Notes: a model not told the origin generated them from the sequence alone. A DNA stretch of 64,000 bases from Micavibrio_A sp964539025 (GCA_964539025.1 CAZIFA010000007.1:94091-158090), one strand, 5' to 3'. Counted from the first letter of the stretch, positions 24,020 to 32,772 are shown. Numbers and translations are program-made.

Positions 24020-27000
24020 ACGCACCGACATAAAATCCATCTGCATCATCGGCGCAGGCCCCATCATCATCGGACAGGCGTGCGAATTCGATTATTCGGG
24101 CACGCAGGCGTGCAAGGCACTCAAAGAAGAAGGCTACCGTGTCATCTTGGTCAACTCCAACCCCGCCACCATCATGACCGATCCTACGATGGCGGACGCA
24201 ACCTACATCGAACCGATCACACCCGCCGTCGTCGCCAAGATTCTCGAAAAAGAACGCCCAGATGCGCTGCTCCCCACCATGGGCGGCCAGACTGCGCTCA
24301 ACACTGCGCTCGCACTCGCCGAAAACGGCACGCTCGACAAACTCGGTATCGAACTGATCGGCGCAAACCGTGAAGCGATCTCGAAGGCCGAAGACCGCCA
24401 CCTCTTCAAACAATGCATGACCGAACTCGGTTTGGAATCCGCCAAATCCGAACTCGCGCACAATATGGAAGAAGCACGCGCTGCGCTTGCTATCATCGGC
24501 CTGCCCGCCATCATCCGCCCCGCCTTCACGCTCGGCGGCACCGGCGGCGGCATTGCCTACAACAAAGAACAATACGAACATTTCACCAAAGAAGGCCTCG
24601 ACGCCTCCCCCATCAGCCAAATCCTCGTCGAAGAATCCCTTCTCGGCTGGAAGGAATTCGAAATGGAAGTCGTGCGCGACAAAAACGACAATTGCATCAT
24701 CGTCTGCTCCATCGAAAATATCGACCCGATGGGTGTACACACAGGAGATTCCATCACCGTTGCCCCTGCACTGACGCTCACCGACAAAGAATACCAGATC
24801 ATGCGCAACGCCTCGATTGCCGTCCTGCGCGGCATCGGCGTTGAAACCGGCGGATCGAACGTGCAGTTCGCGATCAACCCCGTCGATGGCCGCATGATCG
24901 TCATCGAAATGAACCCGCGCGTCTCTCGCTCGTCTGCTCTGGCTTCGAAAGCCACAGGATTCCCGATTGCCAAGATCGCCGCCAAACTTGCGGTAGGCTA
25001 CACGCTCGACGAACTCGGCAACGATATCACGGGCGGCAAAACGCCTGCCTCGTTCGAACCGACCATTGATTATATAGTCGTCAAAATCCCGCGCTTCAAC
25101 TTCGATAAGTTCCGCGGCACCAAACGCACACTGACAACCTCGATGAAATCCGTCGGCGAAGCGATGGCCATGGGCCGCAGCTTCGAAGAAGCGATGCAAA
25201 AAGCCTTACGCTCCCTCGAGGACGGCCTCAACGGTTTCAACGACATCAAAATCGGCGAAAGCGACGAACCGCATCACGATGAAATTCGCGCCGCCCTTTC
25301 CAATCCCGCGCCACGCCGCATCCTCTATGTTGCGCAGGCCATGCGCCACGGCTTCTCCTTGGATGAAATCTACGAGGCCTGCAAAATCGACAAATGGTTT
25401 TTGAAACGCATCAAAAACATCGTCGATAAAGAACAATCCATCAAATCAAAAGGCCTTCCGGTGGACGCCGAAGGCTGGATGGGCGTCAAGAAAATGGGCT
25501 TCTCCGACAACCGCCTTTCGAAAATCATGGGCGTCGAAGAAAAATCCATCACCAAGGCGCGACAAAAACACAATGTCCGCCCCGTCTTCAAACGCATCGA
25601 CACCTGCGCCGCAGAAATTCCCTCGGCGACGCCTTATATGTATTCGGCCTACGAAGGCAACGGCCTTGCTACGGCAGAATGCGAATCCGAACCGACGAAC
25701 GCCAACAAGGTCATCATCCTCGGCGGCGGGCCTAACAGAATTGGTCAAGGGATCGAATTCGATTATTGCTGTGTTCACGCCTGCTACTCACTCAAAGAAG
25801 CGGGTTACGAAACCATCATGATCAATTGCAACCCCGAAACGGTCTCCACCGACTACGACACATCGGATCGTCTCTATTTCGAACCTCTCACCGCTGAAGA
25901 CGTTATCGAGATCATCCGCACCGAAGAACAAAGCGGTAAGGTTCACGGCGTTATCGTCCAGCTCGGCGGACAAACGCCGCTCAAACTCGCGCACGATCTC
26001 GAAGCCGCCGGAATCAAAATCCTCGGCACGGATACGGATTCCATTGATCTGGCCGAAGACCGCGAAAGATTCCAGAAACTTCTGCACAAACTCAAACTGC
26101 GCCAGCCGGATAACGCGCTGTGCCGTTCTGAAGAAGAAGCAATCGAAAAGGCCGAGGAAATCGGTTTCCCGCTCGTCATTCGCCCATCCTACGTTCTGGG
26201 CGGACAAGGCATGGAAATCGTTCAAAGCATTGAGGAAATGAAATCCTACATGACGCGTGCAATTCAGGTTTCGGGAAAAAATCCCGTCCTGCTCGACCGC
26301 TACTTAAAAGGCGCACTCGAAATTGATGTCGATGCCCTGGCCGATGGCAAAGACGTCTACATCGCCGCCATCATGGAACATATCGAAGAAGCCGGCGTGC
26401 ACTCAGGGGACTCCGCCTGCGTTCTTCCGCCCCACTCCCTGCCGTTCAAAACAGTAAAAGAACTCGAAGGTCAGACGATTAAGTTGGCAAAGGCCCTAAA
26501 AGTCAAAGGCCTGATGAACATCCAGTTCGCGCTCAAACTGAATAAAGAAACCGGCGAATACGATATCTACATTCTCGAGGTCAACCCGCGTGCGTCCCGT
26601 ACCGTGCCGTTCGTTGCAAAAGCAACAGGTGTTCCCGTCGCAAAAATCGCGGCAAGAATTATGGCTGGAGAACCTCTCGCTACTTTCAACTCTCTACTCG
26701 TCGGCATGTCGATGGAACACACGGCCGTGAAGGCTCCCGTCTTCCCGTTCAACCGCTTCCCCGGCACAGATGTCCTGCTCGGCCCGGAAATGAAATCGAC
26801 GGGCGAAGTCATGGGTCTTGATAAAGATGTTGCGCAGGCATTCGCCAAAGCGCTCGTCGCCGCCGGAACCGTTTTGCCGACGAGCGGCACTGTGTTCCTC
26901 TCGGTCAAAGACAGCGATAAAGAAAAACTCGTGCCGATCGCGCGCGAACTCGTCGAACTCGGATTCAAAATCGTCTCCACCGGCGGCACCGCCAGAATGC

Positions 27001-27317
27001 TCAAAGATTCCGGCCTCGAAGTCACCCGCATCAACAAGGTGATGGAAGGCCAGCCGCATATCGGCGACGCCATCATCAACGGCGATATCGATTTCATGAT
27101 CAACACGACGACGAAGGGCGCGCAGGCTTTGACGGACGCGATCAGCATCCGCCGCTTGGCATTAACCCACAAAATCCCGTTCTTCACACTGCTCACCGCC
27201 GCACGCGCGGGTGTTCAGGCGATCCGCGCCATGAAATCCCGCGATATGGGCGTCCGTCCTATTCAGGATTATTTCGTGTCGAATGAAGAGGATGACGATA
27301 TCGCGTTGGCCGGTTAA
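24012..27317 (+). CDS. carB: carbamoyl-phosphate synthase, large subunit
   Basis: Makes carbamoyl phosphate from bicarbonate, ammonia and two ATP. 1101 residues from the ATG at 24012, an eight-base overlap with carbonic anhydrase; the more upstream in-frame start lies deep in that gene. Two homologous ATP-grasp halves are seen: the first begins IIGAGPIIIGQACEFDYSG, the second VIILGGGPNRIGQGIEFDYC near residue 570. Each has its own ExNPRxSRS/T block (EMNPRVSRSSALASKATG and EVNPRASRTVPFVAKATG). The C-terminal MGS-like allosteric domain (GFKIVSTGGTARML) is complete. Confidence 0.97.
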   Translation: MPKRTDIKSICIIGAGPIIIGQACEFDYSGTQACKALKEEGYRVILVNSNPATIMTDPTMADATYIEPITPAVVAKILEKERPDALLPTMGGQTALNTALALAENGTLDKLGIELIGANREAISKAEDRHLFKQCMTELGLESAKSELAHNMEEARAALAIIGLPAIIRPAFTLGGTGGGIAYNKEQYEHFTKEGLDASPISQILVEESLLGWKEFEMEVVRDKNDNCIIVCSIENIDPMGVHTGDSITVAPALTLTDKEYQIMRNASIAVLRGIGVETGGSNVQFAINPVDGRMIVIEMNPRVSRSSALASKATGFPIAKIAAKLAVGYTLDELGNDITGGKTPASFEPTIDYIVVKIPRFNFDKFRGTKRTLTTSMKSVGEAMAMGRSFEEAMQKALRSLEDGLNGFNDIKIGESDEPHHDEIRAALSNPAPRRILYVAQAMRHGFSLDEIYEACKIDKWFLKRIKNIVDKEQSIKSKGLPVDAEGWMGVKKMGFSDNRLSKIMGVEEKSITKARQKHNVRPVFKRIDTCAAEIPSATPYMYSAYEGNGLATAECESEPTNANKVIILGGGPNRIGQGIEFDYCCVHACYSLKEAGYETIMINCNPETVSTDYDTSDRLYFEPLTAEDVIEIIRTEEQSGKVHGVIVQLGGQTPLKLAHDLEAAGIKILGTDTDSIDLAEDRERFQKLLHKLKLRQPDNALCRSEEEAIEKAEEIGFPLVIRPSYVLGGQGMEIVQSIEEMKSYMTRAIQVSGKNPVLLDRYLKGALEIDVDALADGKDVYIAAIMEHIEEAGVHSGDSACVLPPHSLPFKTVKELEGQTIKLAKALKVKGLMNIQFALKLNKETGEYDIYILEVNPRASRTVPFVAKATGVPVAKIAARIMAGEPLATFNSLLVGMSMEHTAVKAPVFPFNRFPGTDVLLGPEMKSTGEVMGLDKDVAQAFAKALVAAGTVLPTSGTVFLSVKDSDKEKLVPIARELVELGFKIVSTGGTARMLKDSGLEVTRINKVMEGQPHIGDAIINGDIDFMINTTTKGAQALTDAISIRRLALTHKIPFFTLLTAARAGVQAIRAMKSRDMGVRPIQDYFVSNEEDDDIALAG

Positions 27318-27401
27318 CCATTACAGGCCGCTCATAAAACGATATTTATTGACATAAAATCAAATATTTCATATCAAACACCTGATAGAGGAGTATTAAT
27401 C

Positions 27402-27899
27402 ATGAAAAAGGCCGTTAAAACCGTCACCATCCAAGACCTTGCCACAGCTTTCTGCTCAGCCGTCGGGGACTATCTTGATGATAAAAAGCCCGCATCCATT
27501 ATTCAGGCCGCTGACGTCGTTACCGGTTACATCGATGGCATGCTCATTAGATTCGCCAAGATGAACGGATCTTACCAACCTGTTATTAAGCCCGCGCATC
27601 TCAAAAACCCGACGATCGACGACATCGATCCTAAAACAAGAAGTGAGAGATTCGAACTTCAATATGTGGTTGAAAGCGTAGTCGAAGGAATGCCGGAAAC
27701 TTATAAAGACCTCTTTGCCGCAAAAGATGCGGGCGCACCCATTACCGCTAAAATCATGGAAACAAACGATTTTAAAAAATTGTCTGAAAGATTTGGTGAG
27801 AAAAAGCTGAAGCCCCAAGTCACGTTTTTTGTGCCCATGCAGACAGATAGCGGGATGGCAGGCTTTATTGGGCTCAAATGCGAAATAGCCCAACCTTGA
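27402..27899 (+). CDS. hypothetical protein (165 residues)
   Basis: Good ribosome site (GAGGAG) before the ATG. No signal peptide or membrane segment. Mixed helix/strand composition (TVTIQDLATAFCSAVGDYL, RFELQYVVESVVEGMPETY, LKPQVTFFVPMQTD) with an overall basic N-terminus. I recognise no family. It stands alone between carB and the exported EF-hand gene, both on the same strand, so read-through from carB is possible. A real gene is likely from length, start site and codon pattern. Confidence 0.65.
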   Translation: MKKAVKTVTIQDLATAFCSAVGDYLDDKKPASIIQAADVVTGYIDGMLIRFAKMNGSYQPVIKPAHLKNPTIDDIDPKTRSERFELQYVVESVVEGMPETYKDLFAAKDAGAPITAKIMETNDFKKLSERFGEKKLKPQVTFFVPMQTDSGMAGFIGLKCEIAQP

Positions 27900-27984
27900 T
27901 TATTTAGGGGAACCAATCCCCTCCCCGGTCGTTAGCAAGTCGCCAAAATAGATTTGTCAATTTTTAACGACAAGGAGATACATC

Positions 27985-28347
27985 ATGAAAAAACTTATGC
28001 TTGGCCTCGGCGTGGCCGCGATTGCCATCACCGCATCCGCCCCCTCTTTTGCCCGTGAAGTGAAACAAGTCGTCGGCTATGTCAAAACCGAAACGACATA
28101 CAATGATCGCGACGCCGAATTCCACAAGATCGACACAAGCGGCGACAGCGCAATCAACTTCAAGGAATTCCAGAAATTCGCTCAACTGGAAAACGAATAT
28201 GAAATGTTCAACATGAACGATACGAACAACGATGATCTTCTGACCATCGATGAATATCGCGTGTTCAGCAAACAGGGCCCTGCCCGCGTGGCTGGCGGTC
28301 CGTCTATGACCAGCTATAACTTTAACCGAGCAGGTTCTCACTACTAG
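27985..28347 (+). CDS. small exported EF-hand protein
   Basis: 120 residues. Signal peptide MKKLMLGLGVAAIAITASAPSFA, then two calcium-loop-like segments in the mature part: DTSGDSAINFKEF and NDTNNDDLLTIDEY. An AAGGAG lies eight bases before the ATG and a terminator follows at 28381. Calcium binding is inferred from the loops; the biological role is unknown. It is a shorter analogue of the 214-residue EF-hand protein at 11519. Confidence 0.78.
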   Translation: MKKLMLGLGVAAIAITASAPSFAREVKQVVGYVKTETTYNDRDAEFHKIDTSGDSAINFKEFQKFAQLENEYEMFNMNDTNNDDLLTIDEYRVFSKQGPARVAGGPSMTSYNFNRAGSHY

Positions 28348-28380
28348 GCCTTAAACCGATACCTTCCTAGGGTAGCAAAG

Positions 28381-28406
28381 CCCCTGGCCCAAAAGCCGGG
28401 GGTTTT
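28381..28406 (+). terminator. rho-independent terminator after the EF-hand gene
   Basis: CCCCTGGC-CCAAAA-GCCGGGGG followed by TTTT; eight pairs with one G-T. Confidence 0.65.
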
Positions 28407-28432
28407 GGCGTATTATAGGGGGCTTTGCTCCC

Positions 28433-28461
28433 TTGACGGGCTGGGTATGAGGGACTAAATT
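28433..28461 (+). promoter_or_regulatory. predicted sigma-70 promoter of greA
   Basis: -35 TTGACG (28433-28438), 17-base spacer, -10 TAAATT (28456-28461), placing the start of transcription near 28468, directly before the leader hairpin. Confidence 0.5.
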
Positions 28462-28468
28462 CAACCTA

Positions 28469-28495
28469 TCCGCCATTCGTGGCGGATTTTCTTTT
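28469..28495 (+). terminator. terminator/attenuator hairpin in the greA leader
   Basis: TCCGCC-ATTCGT-GGCGGA followed by TTTTCTTTT, ending 17 bases before the greA ATG. If the predicted promoter is right, most transcripts would stop after about 30 nt. In E. coli the greA leader also carries a terminator that yields short RNAs (GraL); regulation here is inference. Confidence 0.6.
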
Positions 28496-28512
28496 GTAAC
28501 GGTAAGGACGAC

Positions 28513-28989
28513 ATGGACAAGATTCCGATGACTCGTGCAGGTGTAGAGGCCCTTGAAAAAGAGCTTCGCCTGCGCATCAGCGAAACCCGCCCGGAAATCG
28601 TGGCGGCGATTGCGGAAGCGCGCGCGCACGGCGATCTGTCTGAAAACGCCGAATACTCCGCCGCGCGTGAACGCCAGTCTTTCAACGAAGGCCGCATCAA
28701 GGAACTGGAATCGGTCATCGGTGCCGCCGAAATCATCGACCCAGCGCAATTCGTCGGACATACGGTCGTGAAATTCGGCGCTCGGGTTTTAATTATCGAC
28801 GAAAACACCGAAGAAGAAAAACGCCTGCACATCGTCGGTGAGTATGAATCGAACGCCGATCACGGAAAAATTTCCATCACCTCGCCCATCGCGCGGGCGT
28901 TGATCGGAAAATCGCAGGGCGATTCCGTCGAAGTACGCAGCCCCAAAGGCGCAGTGTCTTACGAAATCGTTGAAGTTGTTTTTGAGTAA
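28513..28989 (+). CDS. greA: transcript cleavage factor GreA
   Basis: Rescues backtracked RNA polymerase by stimulating transcript cleavage. 158 residues: an N-terminal coiled coil (1-75) with the acidic tip in the segment DLSENAEYSAARERQ, and a C-terminal FKBP-like domain ending SPKGAVSYEIVEV. AAGGA precedes the ATG. It lies downstream of carB as in many alphaproteobacteria. It ends three bases before the convergent Lrp gene. Confidence 0.97.
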   Translation: MDKIPMTRAGVEALEKELRLRISETRPEIVAAIAEARAHGDLSENAEYSAARERQSFNEGRIKELESVIGAAEIIDPAQFVGHTVVKFGARVLIIDENTEEEKRLHIVGEYESNADHGKISITSPIARALIGKSQGDSVEVRSPKGAVSYEIVEVVFE

Positions 28990-28992
28990 CGC

Positions 28993-29469
28993 CTACTCAA
29001 TCTCTATAGGAACACCAGGTTCTTCTTTGGCGGTACGAACGAGCGGCATGGTTTTCACCGAAGTGACGTTCGATGCGGAAGTCAGACTCTCGGTAAGGAA
29101 CCGCTGATAGCTTTCCCAATCCTTGGCGACAATACGCAGCAAGAAATCCACCTCGCCCGAAAGCATATGGCATTCACGAACCATCGGCCACGCGCGGCAC
29201 GTATCTTCAAACGCTTTTAAATCGGCTTCGGCCTGAGATGTTAAGCGCACCATAGCGAAGACGGTGATGCCGTATCCCATCGCCTGCGGCTCTATCCGCG
29301 CGAAATATCCTTTGATAAAACCCGAATCTTCCAAAGACCGAACACGGCGCAGACAGGGTGGCGCGGATATCCCGGCCCGTTTGGCCAGTTCCACGTTGGT
29401 TATGCGGCCATCGGCCTGCAAATCTTTGAGAATCTTCCGGTCTATTTTATCGAGCTTGATACGACGCAT
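28993..29469 (-). CDS. Lrp/AsnC-family transcriptional regulator
   Basis: 158 residues: N-terminal winged HTH (LDKIDRKILKDLQADGRITNVELAKRAGISAPPCLRRVRSLE), then the RAM effector domain (VFAMVRLTSQ ... CHMLSGEVDFLLRIVAKDW) and a C-terminal SASNVTSVKTMPLVR. Family members form dimers or octamers and respond to amino acids; the ligand and targets are unknown. The close match of the HTH to Lrp itself suggests a global or amino-acid-linked role. Divergent from the ELM1-family gene with about 130 bases between. Confidence 0.92.
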   Translation of the reverse strand: MRRIKLDKIDRKILKDLQADGRITNVELAKRAGISAPPCLRRVRSLEDSGFIKGYFARIEPQAMGYGITVFAMVRLTSQAEADLKAFEDTCRAWPMVRECHMLSGEVDFLLRIVAKDWESYQRFLTESLTSASNVTSVKTMPLVRTAKEEPGVPIEIE

Positions 29470-29600
29470 TTTTTCACTTTTTAAATGTTTATTACAAAAA
29501 CGCGCAAATAAGTGCTGCGTTTTTCGGTTCTGTTGATATAAAGTTGCGGGATGAGAATTACAAGTGGTTTTATTGAGGACGCCAAGATATTGATCTTTGC

Positions 29601-30566
29601 ATGAGTGTCAACCCGAAATCATTGCAATGCTGGATTGTCACAGAAGGCATGGCCGGAACGGAAAATCAGTGCCTTGGCGTGGCCGAGGCGCTGGGCGTGG
29701 AACCCGTTGTCAAACGCATCGGCCTTCGCCAGCCATGGAAGACTTTTTCGCCTTATCTCGGCCTTGAATGCGGCTGCGCCTTCACGCCTGAAATCAACCA
29801 ACCGTGGCCGGATATTCTTCTCGCCTCTGGACGCAAATCTATTGCCGTCTCCCGCTATATCCGCAAAAGAAGTGGCGGCAAAACATTCACCGTGCAGATT
29901 CAAGACCCGCGCATTTCATCAAAAAATTTTAATCTCGTCGCCGTGCCGGAACATGATCCAACACGCGGCGATAATGTCATCGTTACGCACGCCGCACCCA
30001 ATCGCATCACGCCCTACAAATTAGATCGCGCCAAAACCGATTTCGCATCGATCTTTGCGATGATGCCCTCACCGCGCGTCGCCGTTATGATCGGTGGCAA
30101 TTCAAAAGCACACAGCATGACCGAACACGGCATGGAAAAACTTGGCACACGACTGGCGCAACTGAACGCCAGCCTGATGATCACCGCTTCGCGCCGTACC
30201 AACGAAGGGCAAAAGAACGCTTTTCTAAAAGGCCTCGGTGATCGGCCGCATTATTTTTGGGACGGCGCAGGTGAAAATCCTTACTTTGGTATGCTCGCAT
30301 GGGCGGATTACATTCTGGTCACCGCCGACAGCGTTTCGATGCTGGGCGATGCCGCGACCACGGGCAAACCCGTCTATATGATCCCGATGGATGGCGGCAC
30401 GGTCCGCTTCGATAAATTCCACCATCATCTTCAATCCAAAGGCATCATCCGCCCCTTCGAAGGACGGCTGGAACACTGGACTTATGAACCATTGCGCGAT
30501 TCCGCCTTGGTCGCCGATGAAATCTTGCGTCGCCTTGAAGTCCTCTCCCTCCGGGAGAGGATTTAG
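29601..30566 (+). CDS. ELM1-family (DUF1022) protein, probable glycosyltransferase-like
   Basis: 321 residues. The N-terminal WIVTEGMAGTENQCLGVAEALG and the C-terminal YFGMLAWADYILVTADSVSMLGDAATTGKPVYMIPM are the two hallmark blocks of bacterial relatives of the plant mitochondrial fission protein ELM1, with a GT-B-like layout. The function in bacteria is unknown; an envelope-related transferase is a guess. Oddity: the last nine or so codons and the TAG lie inside a family C repeat copy (30539-30627), so the natural C-terminus has been replaced or extended by repeat DNA. Confidence 0.82.
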   Translation: MSVNPKSLQCWIVTEGMAGTENQCLGVAEALGVEPVVKRIGLRQPWKTFSPYLGLECGCAFTPEINQPWPDILLASGRKSIAVSRYIRKRSGGKTFTVQIQDPRISSKNFNLVAVPEHDPTRGDNVIVTHAAPNRITPYKLDRAKTDFASIFAMMPSPRVAVMIGGNSKAHSMTEHGMEKLGTRLAQLNASLMITASRRTNEGQKNAFLKGLGDRPHYFWDGAGENPYFGMLAWADYILVTADSVSMLGDAATTGKPVYMIPMDGGTVRFDKFHHHLQSKGIIRPFEGRLEHWTYEPLRDSALVADEILRRLEVLSLRERI

Positions 30567-30627
30567 GTGAGGGGTTGCGGGCTTCCAAACCCCTCACCCC
30601 GACCCTCTCCCGGAGGGAGAGGGAGAA
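30539..30627. repeat. dispersed palindrome, family C, copy 2
   Basis: TCCTCTCCCTCCGGGAGAGG then ATTTAGGTGAGGGG, ending CCCTCTCCCGGAGGGAGAGG. The left end overlaps the 3' end of the ELM1-family gene and supplies its stop codon (the TAG in ATTTAGG). Confidence 0.75.
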
Positions 30628-30714
30628 GTGCTATTGGGGGAAACCGCCAGAAACCCCTTTACCCTGCAAAGTCCGCTCTATATTACTGATAGTATTATAT
30701 AAGTGAGAGTTACA

Positions 30715-31704
30715 ATGGCGCAAGCACCGCACACCAAAGTTCTTATCATCGGCTCCGGCCCTGCCGGTTACACGGCGGCGATTTACGCCGCACGCGCCAA
30801 TCTAAAACCCGTCCAGATTCTGGGCCTCGAACCAGGTGGCCAGTTGACCATCACGACCGATGTCGAAAACTATCCCGGTTTTGCCGATCCTATTCAAGGT
30901 CCGTGGCTTGTCGAACAAATGCAGGCACAGGCTAAACATGTCGGCACGGAAATGATCTATGACCTCGTCACCGATGTCGATTTCACCAAACGCCCTTTCA
31001 CCGCAAAATGCGATTCCGGCAAAATTTTCACCGCCGACACGGTGATCATCTGCACGGGCGCAAAGGCACGCTGGCTCGGCCTTGAAAGTGAAAAACAATT
31101 CCGCAATATGGGTGTTTCCGCCTGTGCCACCTGCGATGGGTTTTTCTTTAAAAATAAAAACGTCGCTGTCGTCGGCGGCGGTAACTCTGCCGTGGAAGAA
31201 GTCCTCTTCCTTTCCAACATCTGCAAATCCGTTACACTCATTCACCGCCGCGACAAACTACGCGCCGAAAAAATCGCGCAGGATCGTTTGTTCGCCAAAG
31301 AAAACGTCAAGATCATCTGGAACGCCGAAGTTGCCGAAGTCAAAGGCATCAAACCCGGCGAAGGCGACATGCCCGGCGTCAACGGCCTTGTCTTAAAAGA
31401 CACAACGAATGGTAAAACCAGCGAGATCGCCGTCGATGGCATGTTCGTCGCCATAGGCCATACGCCCGCGACGGAATTGTTCAAAGGCAAGCTGGACATG
31501 GACAAAGAAAACTATCTCATCACCGCGCCGGATTCCACCGCGACCAATATTCCGGGTGTGTATGCAGCGGGCGATGTAAAAGATAAAACCTATCGTCAGG
31601 CCGTCACCGCCGCAGGCATGGGCTGCATGGCCGCGCTGGAAGCCGACAAATATATCGCCGCACTTGAGGCGCAAGGACACAAACGGGCGGAGGCCGCGGA
31701 ATAA
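30715..31704 (+). CDS. trxB: thioredoxin-disulfide reductase
   Basis: NADPH- and FAD-dependent reduction of thioredoxin. 329 residues from the ATG at 30715; GTGAGAG lies six bases upstream, so the GTG at 30703 is more likely part of the ribosome site than a start. FAD-binding VLIIGSGPAGYTAAIYAAR at the N-terminus, the redox pair C137-AT-C140 in SACATCDGFFF, NADPH-binding VAVVGGGNSAVEEV, and the C-terminal GVYAAGDVKDKTYRQAVTAAG are all present. The stop overlaps the LysR start (TAATG). Confidence 0.96.
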   Translation: MAQAPHTKVLIIGSGPAGYTAAIYAARANLKPVQILGLEPGGQLTITTDVENYPGFADPIQGPWLVEQMQAQAKHVGTEMIYDLVTDVDFTKRPFTAKCDSGKIFTADTVIICTGAKARWLGLESEKQFRNMGVSACATCDGFFFKNKNVAVVGGGNSAVEEVLFLSNICKSVTLIHRRDKLRAEKIAQDRLFAKENVKIIWNAEVAEVKGIKPGEGDMPGVNGLVLKDTTNGKTSEIAVDGMFVAIGHTPATELFKGKLDMDKENYLITAPDSTATNIPGVYAAGDVKDKTYRQAVTAAGMGCMAALEADKYIAALEAQGHKRAEAAE

Positions 31705-32591
31705 TGGATTGGGACAAACTGCGTATTTTTTATGCCGTCGCCGAAGCGGGTTCTTTCACCCATGCTGGCGAAACACTTAACCTATCGCAATCGGCGGTCA
31801 GCCGTCAGATCAGCACGCTGGAGGAATCCATCGGCGTATCCCTCTTCCATCGTCACGCGCGCGGATTGATCCTGACAGAAGAAGGCGAACTTCTCCACAA
31901 AGCCGCTGCCGAAATTTTCGGCAAGCTTGCTATGATCGAAGGACAACTTGCGGATTCACGACAACTCCCCGAAGGCCCGCTGCGTATCACCGTCGCCGAA
32001 TTTATCGGCTCCACATGGCTCGCACCGAAGTTGAAGCAACTGCGCGATGAACATCCCGACATCCAGATGACGATGCTACTTGATGATCGCATTTTGAATT
32101 TGAGCATGCGTGAGGCCGATGCCGCCATCCGCCTCTATAAACCCGAACAACCGGACCTCATTCAAAAACACCTGACCAACATCAACTTCCATATCTGCGC
32201 TTCGAAAGATTATTTGAAAGAACGCGGAACGCCCAAAACGGCCAAAGAACTTAAAAAACACACGCTGATCGGCTATCCCGAAAACGTGCCTGCGCCCTTC
32301 TCCGATCCGAACTGGCTGTTCCGCATCGCCGATGTGAACGCCGAATCCGATGACACGATCATGATGAATTCCATATCCGGCATCTTCGAAACGGTTAAGG
32401 CCGGCGCCGGAATCGCCGCCCTGCCCGATTACATGGTCGCCAAGGAAAAAGACATTACCCAGATCCTGCCCGATGTCGTCCGCCCGCCGGTCGAAGTTTA
32501 CTTCGTTTATCCCGAGGAACGCCGCCATTCCAAGCGGATCGGCATCTTTAAAGACTTCCTCCTGAAAACCGTCGAAGAAACGAAGTTCTAA
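31704..32591 (+). CDS. LysR-family transcriptional regulator
   Basis: 295 residues. N-terminal winged HTH (MDWDKLRIFYAVAEAGSFT ... LNLSQSAVSRQISTLEESIG), then the periplasmic-binding-like effector domain. It is fused in transcription to trxB by a one-base overlap, an arrangement seen in many alphaproteobacteria, where a LysR gene directly follows trxB. A thiol- or redox-linked target is therefore plausible but not shown; no effector is predictable. Confidence 0.92.
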   Translation: MDWDKLRIFYAVAEAGSFTHAGETLNLSQSAVSRQISTLEESIGVSLFHRHARGLILTEEGELLHKAAAEIFGKLAMIEGQLADSRQLPEGPLRITVAEFIGSTWLAPKLKQLRDEHPDIQMTMLLDDRILNLSMREADAAIRLYKPEQPDLIQKHLTNINFHICASKDYLKERGTPKTAKELKKHTLIGYPENVPAPFSDPNWLFRIADVNAESDDTIMMNSISGIFETVKAGAGIAALPDYMVAKEKDITQILPDVVRPPVEVYFVYPEERRHSKRIGIFKDFLLKTVEETKF

Positions 32592-32643
32592 AAATCACAA
32601 TTCAGACATGCAAAGAATGCATATCTATCTTTGCGATTAATGC

Positions 32644-32673
32644 TGGACACAAACCCCCGAATAGGATTATAAA
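32644..32673 (+). promoter_or_regulatory. predicted promoter of the small RNA
   Basis: -35 TGGACA (32644-32649), 18-base spacer, -10 TATAAA (32668-32673); transcription would begin near 32680. Confidence 0.5.
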
Positions 32674-32679
32674 CTCCCT

Positions 32680-32772
32680 GCAACCTTCGGGTTGATGGGG
32701 TCTTCGGATCCTACGTCTCCCAGACGTGAAACCTCCCTGTTCAACTCGCCGGGCCTCGTGCCCGGTTTTTTT
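32680..32772 (+). ncRNA. predicted small RNA with UUCG hairpins and CUCCC motifs
   Basis: About 93 nt between a promoter and a strong terminator, with no plausible reading frame. Successive hairpins: CAACC-TTCG-GGTTG, GGGTC-TTCG-GATCC, ACGTCT-CCC-AGACGT, then single-stranded GAAACCTCCCTGTTCAACT, then terminator CCGGGC-CTCGT-GCCCGG-TTTTTTT (32749-32772). CTCCC occurs in the third loop and in the single-stranded stretch, and again at the -10/start region; such anti-Shine-Dalgarno motifs are typical of trans-acting alphaproteobacterial sRNAs. The Rfam family is unknown to me; it could also be a divergent known RNA. Confidence 0.6.

Noticed and set aside
23988..25199. Minus-strand open frame of 403 codons antisense to carB
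   Set aside because: Explained by codon bias of carB; no ribosome site and no recognisable motif.
32680..32772. 6S RNA, SRP RNA or tmRNA
   Set aside because: No long closing stem as in 6S, no SRP tetraloop/asymmetric-loop motif and no tRNA-like ends; left as an unassigned small RNA.
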